Shown here one piece after another: positions 47,531 to 59,619 of a stretch of DNA of 64,000 bases; position 1 is the first letter of the stretch, and the number at the start of each line of letters is the position of its first letter. The DNA lies in assembly GCF_964355755.1 (NCBI RefSeq), contig NC_092679.1:1-64000 (forward strand). Reading direction: 5' to 3'. The DNA comes from Antedon mediterranea. Its lineage: Eukaryota; Echinodermata; Crinoidea; Comatulida; Antedonidae. The notes below the pieces were generated by a model, which was given only the letters and a program-made list of their open reading frames with translations, made no database searches and had not been told where the DNA came from. The translations under genes and the position numbers were made by a program.

Positions 47531-48310
47531 ACCCAACTACGGTACTGAAAAAAAGTCTTCTCAGAAGAAACAGAATTTTTTTTCTTTTCGAAACGGTGTA
47601 CATCGTGTTCAGCCGCTATGTTTTGAATGCCCATATAACTTAAGGCGCTATGTATGGCGCGCCAACTATGCATTAACTGCCGTTTGTTCTGCTGGTCTTT
47701 TCATTGGGTTATTCCATTCTAAAAATGTGGGTGCATTGTAACGTGATCGATCAAAATTGACCGACATAAAATGTACGGCGTATTATCATATTACTTTCTG
47801 TGATATAAGTATTATTTAGAATGCTGTGGTGTGGATATATTTGAATCTATTTTAAATGATTTAGATATACGTTTATTATTATAATAATAATCTTAAACGG
47901 GCAATAAACTTGTACTTGTGTCTTGTACATTTACTCTTGCAGGCCTAATGTGTTCTAATAAAAACAGAAATAAACATTAAATCAGTTAATAATACATTAA
48001 TTATATTAAAACTCTGGTTATATAGGCCTATTGTATGTCTAATAATAGACTGGGCTCTCTCAATCATCGGTTTAATTTTAAAATGAGTGGCTAAGAAATC
48101 TTCAACAATGTTGATTGGGTTTTCGTTGTCAGATTTAGCGATTCCCACAAAGCGAATGTTATTTCTCCTGGAGAAGCGTTCAGCCTTGCCTTTAAGAATT
48201 TCTTACCAATACAGTACTCTCGATTATGAATAAATTTTATTGATTTTGATTGTTATTATTGTGTTGTTTGTATTCGCGTATTTATTTTTTTTAATTTTCT
48301 GAGAACGTTG
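47531..48310. other. Intergenic, nothing recognised
   Basis: 47590-47740 is somewhat less AT-rich and open on plus (part of a 118-codon frame that begins in the repeat), but no family is recognisable. Confidence 0.3.
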
Positions 48311-48333
48311 TGGGCCCGATCGTCTCACGATTT

Positions 48334-49258
48334 GGGCCTGTCACACCAAAATCAGTCCGGGCCAAAATAGGTCCGGCGGACCAGTTTTGGCTGCCAAAAT
48401 CAGTCCGGGGGACCATTTATGGCTGCCAAAACCTGTCCGGCCGGACCAATTTTGGCCGCCAAAACTGGTCCGGCCTGGATAAAATCGGTCCGGGCAGTAG
48501 GACTGTTTTTGGCCGCCAAATATGGTCCGGTCCGGTCTTACAAATATATGGTGCGCAAAATGAGTCATAATGTATATATCATTAAAAAAAGGCCATGATT
48601 AGTCATTATATTGAAAACTACGAGGTTTTATTTGTTATTTTAATATTATAAATTAAGTCTGTTTTTTTTATTATCATTATTAGTAGTAACTCATTAATAA
48701 TTAGTACTAATTGTTAGGATTTTTGTATACAATATGTATCTCTGCCTGTTTTTAATCCATTTTGTTCTTTTTTAACATCTTCGTTTCCCCATGATGTTAA
48801 AAACAATTTAATTTATTAATTATTTATGGTTAATCAATCTATATATAAATTCAATACAATTATTATAAAACAATTTATCCAATATTGATTAGGCTGAGGA
48901 AGGAAAAAGGCCTCAATCATAAATAAAATCTAGCTGGCAATATCAGCGTCTCATACCCGTTCATGTGAGTGTGTGCCGGGCCAAAATATGAGTGAACACC
49001 TAAGTCATGTTTTTAGATAAAATACATTTATTTATAGTATTTATCCGACAAGATAACTTACTAATATATATCATGGGATATTTTTCTATCATAAACAACT
49101 TAAAACAGCATCATAGGCCTAGTAATTCAATTAAAATCGACAGAAGAAAAGCCCGGATCGATTTTGGCAGTGGCGGACTGCTTTTGGCCACAATTTTAGA
49201 GCCAAAACTGGTCCGGCCGGACCGATTTTGGCCCCGGACCATATTTATCGTGACAGGC
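48334..49258. mobile_element. Inverted-repeat element rich in GGTCCGG / CCAAAA subrepeats
   Basis: Left end gggcctgtcac, right end gtgacaggccc. Both arms are made of degenerate units such as 'ggccgccaaaactggtccgg' (left, 48340-48540) and their inverse (right, 49170-49250); the middle is AT-rich. The element seems inserted in sequence carrying 'gggcccgatcgtct', which occurs at 48312, about 49255, 49434 and 49453. Clear target duplications were not found. Confidence 0.55.
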
Positions 49259-49267
49259 CCGATCGTC

Positions 49268-49350
49268 TATTTGAAAGAAAATTTCAGAAGACGATATTTA
49301 AAAGAAAATTTCAGAAGACGATATTTAAAAGAAAATTTCAGAAGACGAGG
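49268..49350 (+). repeat. 27-bp tandem repeat, three copies
   Basis: Unit ttaaaagaaaatttcagaag acgatat, in frame with itself as LKENFRRRY; no evidence that it is translated. Confidence 0.85.
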
Positions 49351-49489
49351 GGGGCTAATAGAGGGCCACGACCGGCCCACCAGCCTCTTGCACCACTCAT
49401 TTAGAGTGGTGTACGGTGAGTTACGGTGAGATTTGGGCCCGATCGTCTTGAAGTGGGCCCGATCGTCCGTGCCGTGGTCCCTATTGTCT

Positions 49490-49690
49490 GATAACCGGCT
49501 AGGTAGCCTAGCTAGCCTCCTACTCCTACCTGGCCTAGGTTATAGGCTAGCCTAGGCCTACATAGCCGCCCTCTAACTAGAGGCCTACTTTTTTTAAATA
49601 GGGGCCTAGGCCTCCTAGCTAGGCCTAGGCCTAGGCCTAGTCTTAGATTAGTTAGGCCTAGTCTAGGGCCTAGGCCTAGATCATGGAGTA
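49490..49690. repeat. TAGGCCTA-rich cluster
   Basis: 'aggcctaggcctaggcctag' near 49621 with many more aggcct words. No gene with a start within 1 kb was found here. Confidence 0.8.
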
Positions 49691-49694
49691 ATAA

Positions 49695-52165
49695 TACTAC
49701 TCCATGCATGGTTAGATGCTATATCTTAAGCGGATTTCTTAAGATTAATCTTAATCTCTTAATCTGTGAATTACAAACTTACCAGTCCTTTTTACGCTAA
49801 AAAAAGTCTTCACAAAGTTTAATTTAGTTATAGGCTCATTGGACCTCATTCCGTTCGTTGCTTCTGCTTACACTCCGCGGAGGAATTGTGTTTGGTAAGG
49901 GGTGGATTTTTCGGATTGGTACGTATACTGCTTGGCCGGCTGCTGCTGTTGTTTTTGTATTTGATGGGTCTGTCGCCCTCTTTTTTAAAAATTAATTTTC
50001 TACGAAAGCCAGCTAGGGCCAAACAAATTATACAGTATTCTGATTTCAAGAATTCAAAATACACATTACAAATTTAAATACCATTAAATAGTTACAGGAG
50101 GGGAACCAACAAGATGGCGGCCGTAAATGTGTTCAAAAACATTATTTAATATAAAAAATAATAATCTAATATAGGGGACTAGGCCTAATAGGCTACACAT
50201 GGAGGTATATACCTCCATGGGCTACACATAAATAAACAAGAAATATTTCTTACAAAAAACGCCGCGTGACTTTTTGACTGGACAGTTGTAAGAACAGTCT
50301 TCATTAATCTAATATAATAGGTCGGCCAATCAAAACGCAAGTGAACAATTGGGACTTTACTTGTGATTTATGTCATTGGCCTGTCAGCACAGTCGTTTCT
50401 TTCTAGAATTAAACGCACAAACTTGTATTGGGAATAATGTATGTTTATGTTGTTATTACTATCGCATTTAGGTATTGATATTAATAATAATATGGCTTTT
50501 GAATATATAATTACTGTCTGTAGAATAACATTTATACATTTTCGGTTCGCGATGAAAAGTTATATGAATGGATTTGTAATAGTTATTTATAATAATAGTA
50601 TATGGGTTGTATTATTGCTAAGCTATCACCAAATCGCGTTATAACATTATTTCTCAGGGTTTTTTGCACCATTGATCAATACCAAACGCGTATCGGTATT
50701 ATGGTTTTTAATGAATCATTACTTTAATAAAAATACCCAATTAAATCAATCGCGTCAGTCCAATTCCGACTTATGTTTCGATCACATAATTGTTCTGTGT
50801 CTACACTGTCCCAACTAGTTTAACAAAAAAAGTGTGATCTGCCCAAATATGGTAGTGATATGCCCGAATATCGTAGTGATATGACATCGTCATGTCTATA
50901 TAATATGGGCACGTCATATTTAGTTTGATAGTATAGACAGAGCTTAAGGATTATATTTAAAAAATGTTTTCTTACATTTTGAAAAAAAGTATTTATTTGT
51001 TTATAAGCCCAATTTTCCAGTCTTAATTTTACATTTTGAAAAAAAAGTATTTTATTTGTTGATAAGCCCAATTGTGCAGTCTTATTTTACATTTTGAACG
51101 AAAGTATTTATTTGTTGATAAGCCCAATTTTGCATTCTTATTTTACATTTTAAACGAAAGTATTTATTTGTTGATAAGCCGAATTTTCCAGTTTAATAAT
51201 AATGACCCCTTCCACAGTGCTTATACCATGTACATTTTACATGATATTGACCGTGGGTTCTTTACGCCTCTGATGCATTTGTTTTTATTGTACCTTTTTA
51301 ATAAATTATTATATGTTTAGGCCTAATCACACCCAATTTAATGAAACGGTAAGATTCCGATTTCAATTGAAAGAAAGTAGTACTGTATTTATTATTCATT
51401 GATAAGAAGCCAAGGGTCCCATGGCGTTAGCCGATATCTTGAGCATTTGACTCATGTGTCAACCTGTAACACAAATCGTTCTTCAAAATCTATACTAAAG
51501 AAAGAACCTCACACGTCTTTTTTGTGAGTGATACACTATGGATATGCCCATGGAAATAATATGTGGACATTGCAAACAATCATAGGCCTACAGTAACAAA
51601 CATAACATGGCTAATAAGCATAACATTCAGACTTGTTTGTTTTCTAGTGGATTTTTATTTACTTTAGCGTGTAGAATAAAACTAGTAACAGTGGCTATAT
51701 TAATAATTATACTGATTATCCTTGATGTTATCGCGTCTAATAATAAAATATTTTGTTGTTGATAAGCCCAATTTTTCAGCCTTGATTTTACATTTTGAAC
51801 GAAAGTATTTATTTGTTGATAAGCCCACTTTTGCAGTCTTAATAATTACCCTTCCACAGTGCATTTTACATGATATTGACCGAGGGTTTTTACGCCTCTA
51901 TAGCCACTGATCAATACCATAATTAATGTACTTTTTTAAATTCAAAAAAACGGTCCGTTTTCGAGTTTAATCTTTTGGTTACAGAGGTTGGAGCCCGAGT
52001 TTTTGTAGACCGGACTTCCATGCACAGCCACATGTTAAGGAATATGAATCTCTTTATGATTTTAATATCGTTCGAAATGATATTACACAACAACGATTAG
52101 ACAGCAACTGTGCAAGAGTCCAACTAATAAAATCGGAATGATCAATTAATTGAACATTTACAGCA
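49695..52165. other. Intergenic with a 54-bp repeat; no gene supported
   Basis: 50960-51190 holds about four copies of a unit containing 'ttgttgataagcccaatttt' and 'acattttgaacgaaagtatt'; two more lie at 51757-51838. The follow-on block 'ttttacatgatattgaccg' plus 'tttacgcctct' is also in both places (51236 and 51866), so a segment of at least 150 bp was duplicated. Around 50190-50225 'ggaggtatatacctcc' is palindromic. Confidence 0.5.
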
Positions 52166-52167
52166 TA

Positions 52168-52529
52168 AGGCCCATACACTAGGACGATAACGATCGACGA
52201 TAAATAGACAAATGTGCATTTTTAATACATAAACCAAAAGAAATATAAACAATTCCTGTGATGAAAATTATATTTTCACACGTCCAATCAAATGACGTCA
52301 TGATTAGTAAGACCAATAATATCGTGACAATACAGCGATTTTATTGTTTTTATTTATCATGACGTCATTTGATTGGAATTTGAAAAACATTATTTTTATC
52401 AAAGACAGCATAAATGATTATCCTATAGGTCTAGAACGAAAACCTTTCTAATTTCTTTTGGTTTATGAAAAAAAAATGCATGCTATATATTTATCGTCCG
52501 TCATTATCGTCATAGTGTAATTGGGCCTT
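52168..52529. mobile_element. 362-bp MITE with TA flanks
   Basis: Left end AGGCCCATACACTAGGACGA with 'taacgatcgacgataaata'; right end is the inverse (tttatcgtccgtcattatcg ... cactaat-type ... gggcct). The arms stay similar inward to 'aaaccaaaagaaat' / 'atttcttttggttt'. An inner pair 'ccaatcaaatgacgtcatga' / 'tcatgacgtcatttgattgg' adds a second hairpin. Flanked by TA on both sides, consistent with a Tc1/mariner-type insertion, but a 2-base duplication is weak proof. Confidence 0.65.
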
Positions 52530-53212
52530 TATACAAAAAAAAATAAATTGATTACGAAGTTACATGTCATTTTCACCTATCACCAAAAAACTAACCTTTT
52601 CAACACTAATTAATTGTTACGAAGCCAATTTATATTATATATTTCATTAAAACTGAACTTTACGGTAAATGAAGAGTAAGTATCAGTTAATATGAATAAT
52701 ATAACTAGTAGGTCTATGAACTTGCGTCCAGACACAGAACTGTGACATTACTATCATAAATGTTGAAACCACTTATAAAACCTTTTTTTAAAGAAAATAT
52801 AATTGTGCAAGGAGAAGGCTAATAAACAAATAGATAATGTACAAATCTTTTTCTGGATTAATTAATGGAGCAGGCGTTCCTAATAATCTGCTGCTGCTAC
52901 CTAGACTGATTGTTCACCTTCTGACGATAATTGATTGGACCTACCCCCCCCCCTCCCCACGGCATCTGATAACCAAAAAAAAATTTACCAGGACTGTTTC
53001 AATGATTTAATATCTGACGGCGTATTATTATAACATTGGCCTAGATTGACAGTCATAAAAAAGAAAGTCATTGTATATACTTCCCTTTATGTTGACAGAG
53101 CCAAAATAAAGTTTTGACCATTATCGAATGATTATTTGACAGTGACTTATTATAATACCGGCCTGGTTGACAGCAAAAACTAAGTTATTATTTATTAAAC
53201 AAGATTTTACAG

Positions 53213-53437
53213 ATTTCCGTCCACATCTCAATAATAGGCCTACTGTTATCAGCAAAGGCTTTCATATAGACTCTCTTCTCCAAGACGTTTTTGGGGTCCA
53301 GCAGCATAGTCGAGTTTCCAAATTCACAAAACTGTCAGCCTTAGATACTAAAGCTACTGCTATGAAACAGCTTATTAATGAATGTGTCCTCCTGGGACAT
53401 AGCTGGCTAGAGCCGCGGCGCGAAAACTATGTGAGAG
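53213..53437 (+). CDS. Candidate isolated exon, unrecognised
   Basis: Open frame bounded by an acceptor (aagattttacag) and a strong donor (gagag|gtaagg). It encodes FRPHLNNRPTVISKGFHIDS followed by LLQDVFGVQQHSR and on to WLEPRRENYVR, 74 residues without stop and with non-random composition. The piece GFHIDSLL resembles an eh1-like repressor motif of homeobox proteins, but no homeodomain or further exon is seen, so this is weak. It could instead be a 5' exon of the 54056 gene or a fossil. Confidence 0.25.
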
Positions 53438-53679
53438 GTAAGGAGGAAACACGCCCTCTCGGCGTATTACTGTCATGGTAACGTTTAACAGTTAGAGTAC
53501 ATACTAAAACTTAACTCTGTACTGTTACCCTCTCATATCATACAGACAGAGCTTGCAGCAGAGAGTCTACACTCTGTGTAATAATAAAAACGTAGGCCCT
53601 AACTGCTAAATCTTCAATCACATACCTTGTTAATGTTGGAATTGATTTTGACCAGAACCTGAGTGGTACAGCTACAGCA

Positions 53680-53910
53680 GGTAGGCTATGTAATACTACT
53701 ATACCTAGTACTAGTTAGTAGGCTAGGCCTATAATATATAGTATAGGCCTAGTACTAGCCTACTAGCTAGGCCTCCTAGAAGGCCTAGCTAGTAAGCCTA
53801 CCTAGTTTTAGGCCCTGGCCTAGCCTCTATCTATAATATATCTATAATAATATGAGGCCCATTGTAATTTGTATGCTAGGCCTAGGCTAGGCCGTATTGT
53901 ATGTTAACCA
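53680..53910. repeat. TAGGCCTA-rich cluster upstream of the 54056 gene
   Basis: About twelve aggcct/ggcct words with 'ctag' overlaps, ending 150-370 bases before the start codon of the next gene. Confidence 0.75.
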
Positions 53911-54055
53911 ACCTAAAATAACATAAAGGAGGATACCCTCAGAAATTATCAGAAAGTGTAACAACATTCAATTTCTTTTCATTAATACTAGATTACTACT
54001 ACAATTAATCTAGTAATTCCTAGGCCCTAGACTACTCTACTAAATAGGAAAAAAT

Positions 54056-54714
54056 ATGAGTGGGGAATGTATGGGAACATTTGGAAGCTACCAATGGCGA
54101 TATCCACAATATCTTATGGAAAAATATTACCAAAATGTTACACCAGCAGCAGGAGATGATGGTGTACAAGGTGCAAGTACAGAGACTGTGTGGGTCAATA
54201 AACGTTACATCCCAACCGACTTGAGAAGCACTGCTCCAGTAGCACGGCACAAGCTAATGACACCAACGAATCTGCCACAAGTAGAGAAACATTGGGTGCC
54301 TTATGGTGAGCCTTCATTAAGTAGAATCTTAAGAGCAACAGAAGAACAGTTTATATATAAATCTCAACCAAGTACAAGATCAGAACAATGGTCAACATTA
54401 AGACAGCTTTTGCCATCATATGGTAGACCTATACGGAAGTGTCCTCCAAATTGGGGAACAGGCATAGCTCTTCCCCCATTAGTAACACCAAAGAGAGAAG
54501 AAAGGTTCCCCCACATTAACAGTCCAATGACAAGGTAAGCTTTACAGTAAGAATAGATTACAGTTTTAATTAAAGATATGCTTGTACTGTAAGTATTTAC
54601 AATTATTCTTATTTATTCTTATACTTCACACAATAATGTTGCTTTAAAATGTTTTTGATTTCCAGATACACAGATGATATGCACCTTACAAATCGGCTAT
54701 TTAGACTGCATTAG
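54056..54714 (+). CDS. Conserved-looking 175-aa protein, family not recognised
   Basis: Two exons, 54056-54534 and 54666-54714, joined with GT-AG sites in phase (ACAAG|gtaagc, then tttccag|ATACAC). The protein starts MSGECMGTFGSYQWRYPQYL and ends DMHLTNRLFRLH. It has no membrane segment, signal peptide or coiled coil. It is rich in Pro, Tyr, Trp and Arg in short extended motifs: KRYIPTDLRSTAPVARHKLM, PQVEKHWVPYGEPSLSRIL, PSYGRPIRKCPPNWGTG. That texture is common among small ciliary and sperm microtubule-associated proteins, and another ciliary-family gene lies 15 kb away, but I cannot name a family, so the role is speculation. AATAAA follows 232 bases after the stop. Confidence 0.75.
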
Positions 54715-54945
54715 GAATCTGTGGAGAGACTGTTTCAAGACTACATTAATTAACAGATATATCCATTTTTAGAGTTGTTTTTTAATACAAATCAATTACT
54801 AAGATGAATTGTACTTTTGTATCTTTTTCATATTTATACCTGACTTTCAACAGTGTGACTGTGCAATAACTTTGGATAATGTGTGCCTGGTTTCCATTTC
54901 ATGACACGTGATTGTTTATTTTATAGTTTTTAATTTTTGTTTAGT

Positions 54946-54951
54946 AATAAA
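54946..54951 (+). terminator. Polyadenylation signal (AATAAA) of the 54056 gene
   Basis: First canonical hexamer after the stop codon at 54712-54714. Confidence 0.65.
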
Positions 54952-54959
54952 AGATAAAT

Positions 54960-57900
54960 ACTGTACATATAGAGATGTTTTGTGTACTTGTGTAAAAAAG
55001 TGCATTGCACTCTACCAATGTAACAGTACATGAGAAATAGCCTATTATATTACATAGCCTATGTAACAGTACATGAGAAATAGCCTATTATATTCAATAT
55101 ACAGTTACTACGTACTACACATTACATCATCAAACCACATCTTTGTTTACAGCAGTAGCATAACGATGCATTATGATTCTGTTGAAATGGTTTAATACAG
55201 CCATAACAATGTAAATGCATCTTGTCGTAAATGTTTTATAGAATACAACACAAATAATTTATATTTATTGTTGACAATTTATTGACACAGAAGAATATTA
55301 AGACATTGACATGAAATCTATTACTTTATATCAACTGGTGTGCAAATAGCAAAGGTGGTATACAAGTTAATTGCATTTACTCACAATACATATCAAAAGT
55401 CAATTCAAAGATTTTATAAGATCACATGTATAACAAGTCCAATACTGGAAGGGCAGACATTACCACAATGGATGCAGGGGATAGTTGTGTAGTATGCTGT
55501 CAGTGCATGTAAAGAAACATTGCTAAATGCGAAGGAGGTACAGTATTAGATAACAAACACAGGTTAAGTACCACAGCGAATGGTCATTATTTTAGTAGGG
55601 TAAAGAGCACCTCTCACCTTAAATAATGTATGTAAATTTCAGTGTGGCCCGTTGTGTAAATTGAAAAGAAACTAGTGCATAAAGTATCATATACAAGCAG
55701 TGTTGAAACATACCGAGTGAAGATGAGCTACATTTCATTAATACAGCTGGTTATATTATCATCGGTTCATTTTGTATCTTAACTGATTTATGAGAGCTTT
55801 TAAAGCTTGAGTCTGACCTGACACACTCGTTGCCAACGCCATTTTATTTTACATAGCTAATTACTGCTATTTAAGTACTTCTACTTGAATTTCCAAATAA
55901 AATATTTGCCATTAAGTTTTCTACCTGCTCTTCCTAATTGCTTTATATCTTTGTTTCAGTTCATCAGTAGTATGTCAATCAAATCTACAAAACATGAGCT
56001 TACATTTTACAAATGGTAGATAGTGTAGGCCTATTATATCTGTAATCTTGCTTTAAAAACATTAACAAAAGTAGTCTATCTCTGAACCAGCATTTGTTTA
56101 AAACATAAAATAAATCTATCAATGCAAGTGTGGAGTACTTTTTAATTTAAAAACTCCCATTCTAAATGGTAGCTCCTTGCTACCTTTATTCTAATATGTT
56201 AAAATATTTGTTAATGTTACACTAATATGCAATATATCTATTCAATACATTTATATCTATCTACATTTTATATAGTAATTTAAAATTGTCTACTTGTGAT
56301 TGCACTTTAACAACTTCTCCTATAGCAACATCTGGTGGTACAAACTAAAGTTTTTTTTAAAATAATTTAGACAAAAAGGAATCTGAATGCAAGTTGATTT
56401 GATAACAAATCCATTACTTAATAACAATATTACTTAAACCATTGATTTACAGGTTGCACATTATGGTAAAAATAATCCCTTAGATCCATAGATCATACAA
56501 TTAAAGATCTTTATAATAAGTTTAAACATGTTGATATGATTTAAATTAAATGATACAACCAATTATGTAGTAGCTTTCAGTCTACAAAAACATACAAGGA
56601 AAAAAAATATACAAGTTTGTTCTTTTGCAAAAACCAATGTAAGTATAAATTTGCATGTACCTGTGTAACATTAAATATGATAACAGAACATCCTTCTTGT
56701 TATACAACATGATAACAGAACATCCTTCTTGTTATACAACATGATAACAGAACATCCTTCTTGTTATACAACATGATAACAGAACATCCTTCTTAAGTAT
56801 GTTATACAACATGATAAAAAAAAACAACAGGTACAAAGCTACTTAAAAGCAAATAAATGATTTGTTAATCTAATATAATTCTTTGGCTGTTATCTCTCAC
56901 ATGAATGAAAAGATATAAATTGAAAACTTAAAAAAAATACAACAGTAGTATGTATATACACAGCACCAAAATAACACTAACAGATTCAATTTTATAAACA
57001 GAATATGAATTTGACAATCTACAGTTAATAGTTTATCAACATACTTCATGATTTAAATGTTTTAACAACTACTAGACAGATCATGTGAATAAAGCAATTA
57101 AACAAATAATGATAATTATTTGTAGGTGAATCCTTACTACTATTTAAATTCCCAACAAACTTTGTCAGGAATAACGAAATATCAGGTTGCTTTTGTGATG
57201 TCAGAGGCTGCTTGTGTGATGTCAGAGGTTGCTTGTGTGATGTCAGAGGTTGGTGTTTTTCTCTTTGGAATGCAATACAACTTACAAGAATATACTTCAA
57301 AATTAATTATTATAAATATACAATGTTAATATACAAGCAATAACACAGTTATTATTACCACTGCTAAGTATGATCACTATGATATTCATATAACAACAAT
57401 GATTTAAACATTTATTTGACAATGACTAGAATAACTACTGCTTGGATTAGTGTAACATGAAGCAGCATCTAAAAGAACTTTGGTTGGGAAACTAAACTTT
57501 TATTAAAGCTATTTAAAATTGTGGGCGGTAAGTTTTTTTTCTTAAGAAAAAAAAACATACTCTTCAGAGCAAAACAGTATTAGCTTTTTATATTTTGTAC
57601 AATATGAATAAAAATTACGTTACAATACATCAAACACTGATTTTTTAAATATCCAAAGATCAGAAATGACAAAAAATATGTTGAGAATTAATTTCATATT
57701 TCTATGTTGTTTTTCCTATGAACTCCAGTGTTCTTGATTTGTTTATTTGCCAAAGCTTCTTTAGCTAAGCAGCATCTAGGATTCTGTAAAATTTAGCTAA
57801 GCAGCATCTAGGATTCTGTAAAATTGCACAATATTTACAATTTACAGTTCCAAATATTTGTAAAAATGTACATTGTTAATAAAATGTTGCATTGTTTACA

Positions 57901-58150
57901 GACATATACCAACAATTTTAAATTTGATGGGCACTGTTTATATTTTTGCTAATAAATTCATTATATAGATGAAAGCAAATATATTCTTATTTGGTTAATA
58001 AAAAAGACAACTTAGCACTAAATAGAGACACAAAGAGGACAAACAATGTGTGTTCATATTTGAACTTGTAACAAGTTGTTAAGCCATTCAGGACAAACAA
58101 TGTGTGTTCATATTTGACCTTGTAACAAGTTGTTAAGCCATTCAGGACAT
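54960..58150. other. AT-rich 3' flanks with small tandem duplications
   Basis: No exon supported. Short tandem blocks: 'gtaacagtacatgagaaata' twice at 55019 and 55062; four copies of a 32-bp unit (gataacagaacatccttctt...) at 56680-56800; 'tgtgatgtcagaggttgctt' three times at 57195-57250; 'agctaagcagcatctaggat' twice at 57763 and 57795; and a 56-bp block (aggacaaacaatgtgtgttc...) twice at 58036 and 58091, the last within the FEZ 3' untranslated region. Confidence 0.5.
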
Positions 58151-59612
58151 TTATGTTGGACACAATACTGAAAAAAAAAAAGAAGGTTTTTGTTACTTTA
58201 AATATATAAAAAAAATTACGTATTTGTTTATATATCTACCGTAGTTAATTATCAACTATGGTTAATACCTTTAAGTATATAGTTGGTCAAAAGATCTGGA
58301 ACTTCTTTACTGTCTTCATCCATTGCTCTGAGGACTAAAGAAAACAGTATTTTAACCATAAATATTGGAAATACAAAAGCAGCAATGACTGTATACAAAG
58401 AATAAGAATCAAAAACTTACTTTTAGTGACAATCTGTAAAGTCTGTATAGTTGGAGGTCCTCTTGGCTTATTGTATGGTATTCTTGTTGTTAGATACTGA
58501 AATGTCAAATATTTGGTATAATGGCTTGAAGATGCAAAATCTAAATGCATGCTTTATAATATGAACGTATAAAACATTAGTAATAAAACAATGAATACAA
58601 ATACTGAGTATAATAGAGGTACACTTACAAGTCCGGGTTAGGGAATACAAATACCAAGTATAATAGAGGTACACTTACAAGTCCGGGTTAGGGAATACAA
58701 ATACTCAGTATAATAGAGGTACACTTACAAGTCCGGGTTCGACACCATTTTTTCCTTTCTTCCCTTGTTTTTTAACTTTCAACGATTTCTGTTTGTTCTG
58801 AACCCTAACAAGGGCAGATATAAACTGATTCTTCATTTCTTTTTCAAACTCAAGTTCTTCTCGGAGAGCAAGATCATGAACTAACACTTCAGAATATTCT
58901 TTGATAGTTTGGTCTAGTTCCTCAAGCAGTTCATTTAGAGCTTGCAAGGACATTGTCTTTAACTCTAAAAAAATGGACGTAAAATTTTGAATTATAGATT
59001 CTATACTATTATACAAATGAGTTTATATTCTACTGCATCTGGGAACTAATTACTATCCATTTTCAGCCTATAATCCACGTCCAACGACTCGCCACAGAAT
59101 ACAAATTTAATAACAGCAATTTTAAGAACGTGCATAGGTAATACAGTATTGGTGAAAAGATTTGAATATGTAGTAGTTTGATGTTTATATAGAAATAAAC
59201 ACAACATAAATTTAGTAATAATACAAATTACAACTTATGATAATCTTAACCCCCTAAGAGAATATTCAAAACAATTTGATTAAAATGATCAATAAATAAA
59301 ATTAAAGGGTAGCTTCATTATACTATCCCAGCAGACAGATAGATATTTGGCATTCATTAGGCTTATTTGTACAGTACACTGGTTTATGCACTAGGCAAGT
59401 GAATGACACAAATATTACATTTGTCATACTGAATTTTTATAATGTGTCTTAAAAAGATAAAAAGAAAAAGCAAATTTAATTATTTTATGTATAATGTACA
59501 AACTAACATGTAAAAAACAAATAAGTGAAATGGAACTAATGCTAAAAGTGAAAAACAATTGAAAAAAAAAAGAAAATACTGAAATAAAATAACCAAATAC
59601 CTTGCCATCCAT
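58151..59612 (-). CDS. FEZ1/FEZ2 (unc-76) kinesin adaptor, C-terminal exons
   Basis: FEZ proteins link cargo to kinesin-1 in axonal transport through a C-terminal coiled coil. Exons, minus strand: 59612-59601 (12-nt microexon, tentative), 58964-58729, 58496-58421, 58334-58269, 58167-58151. Phases agree throughout. Products: LKTMSLQALNELLEELDQTI, LREELEFEKEMKNQFISALV and VQNKQK form the conserved coiled-coil block; then a Lys/Gly-rich linker; then YLTTRIPYNKPRGPPTIQTL, AMDEDSKEVPDLLTNYIL, and the exact family terminus KVLCPT-stop. The microexon adds GWQ, placing a Trp where human FEZ1 has NNWSYEGLRHMS. Upstream exons lie beyond the window or in 59.6-64 kb unseen. The 236-base exon's donor is triplicated downstream. 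Confidence 0.93.
58585..58738 (-). repeat. 50-bp triplication of a FEZ exon end plus its 5' splice site
   Basis: On the minus strand cccggactt|gtaagtgtac recurs with donors at 58728, 58678 and 58628. The first is the real exon end and joins in phase to the next exon. Reading past it gives VSVPLLY then TGA, so later donors cannot give full-length protein. Confidence 0.93.
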
Positions 59613-59619
59613 CTGTGTG

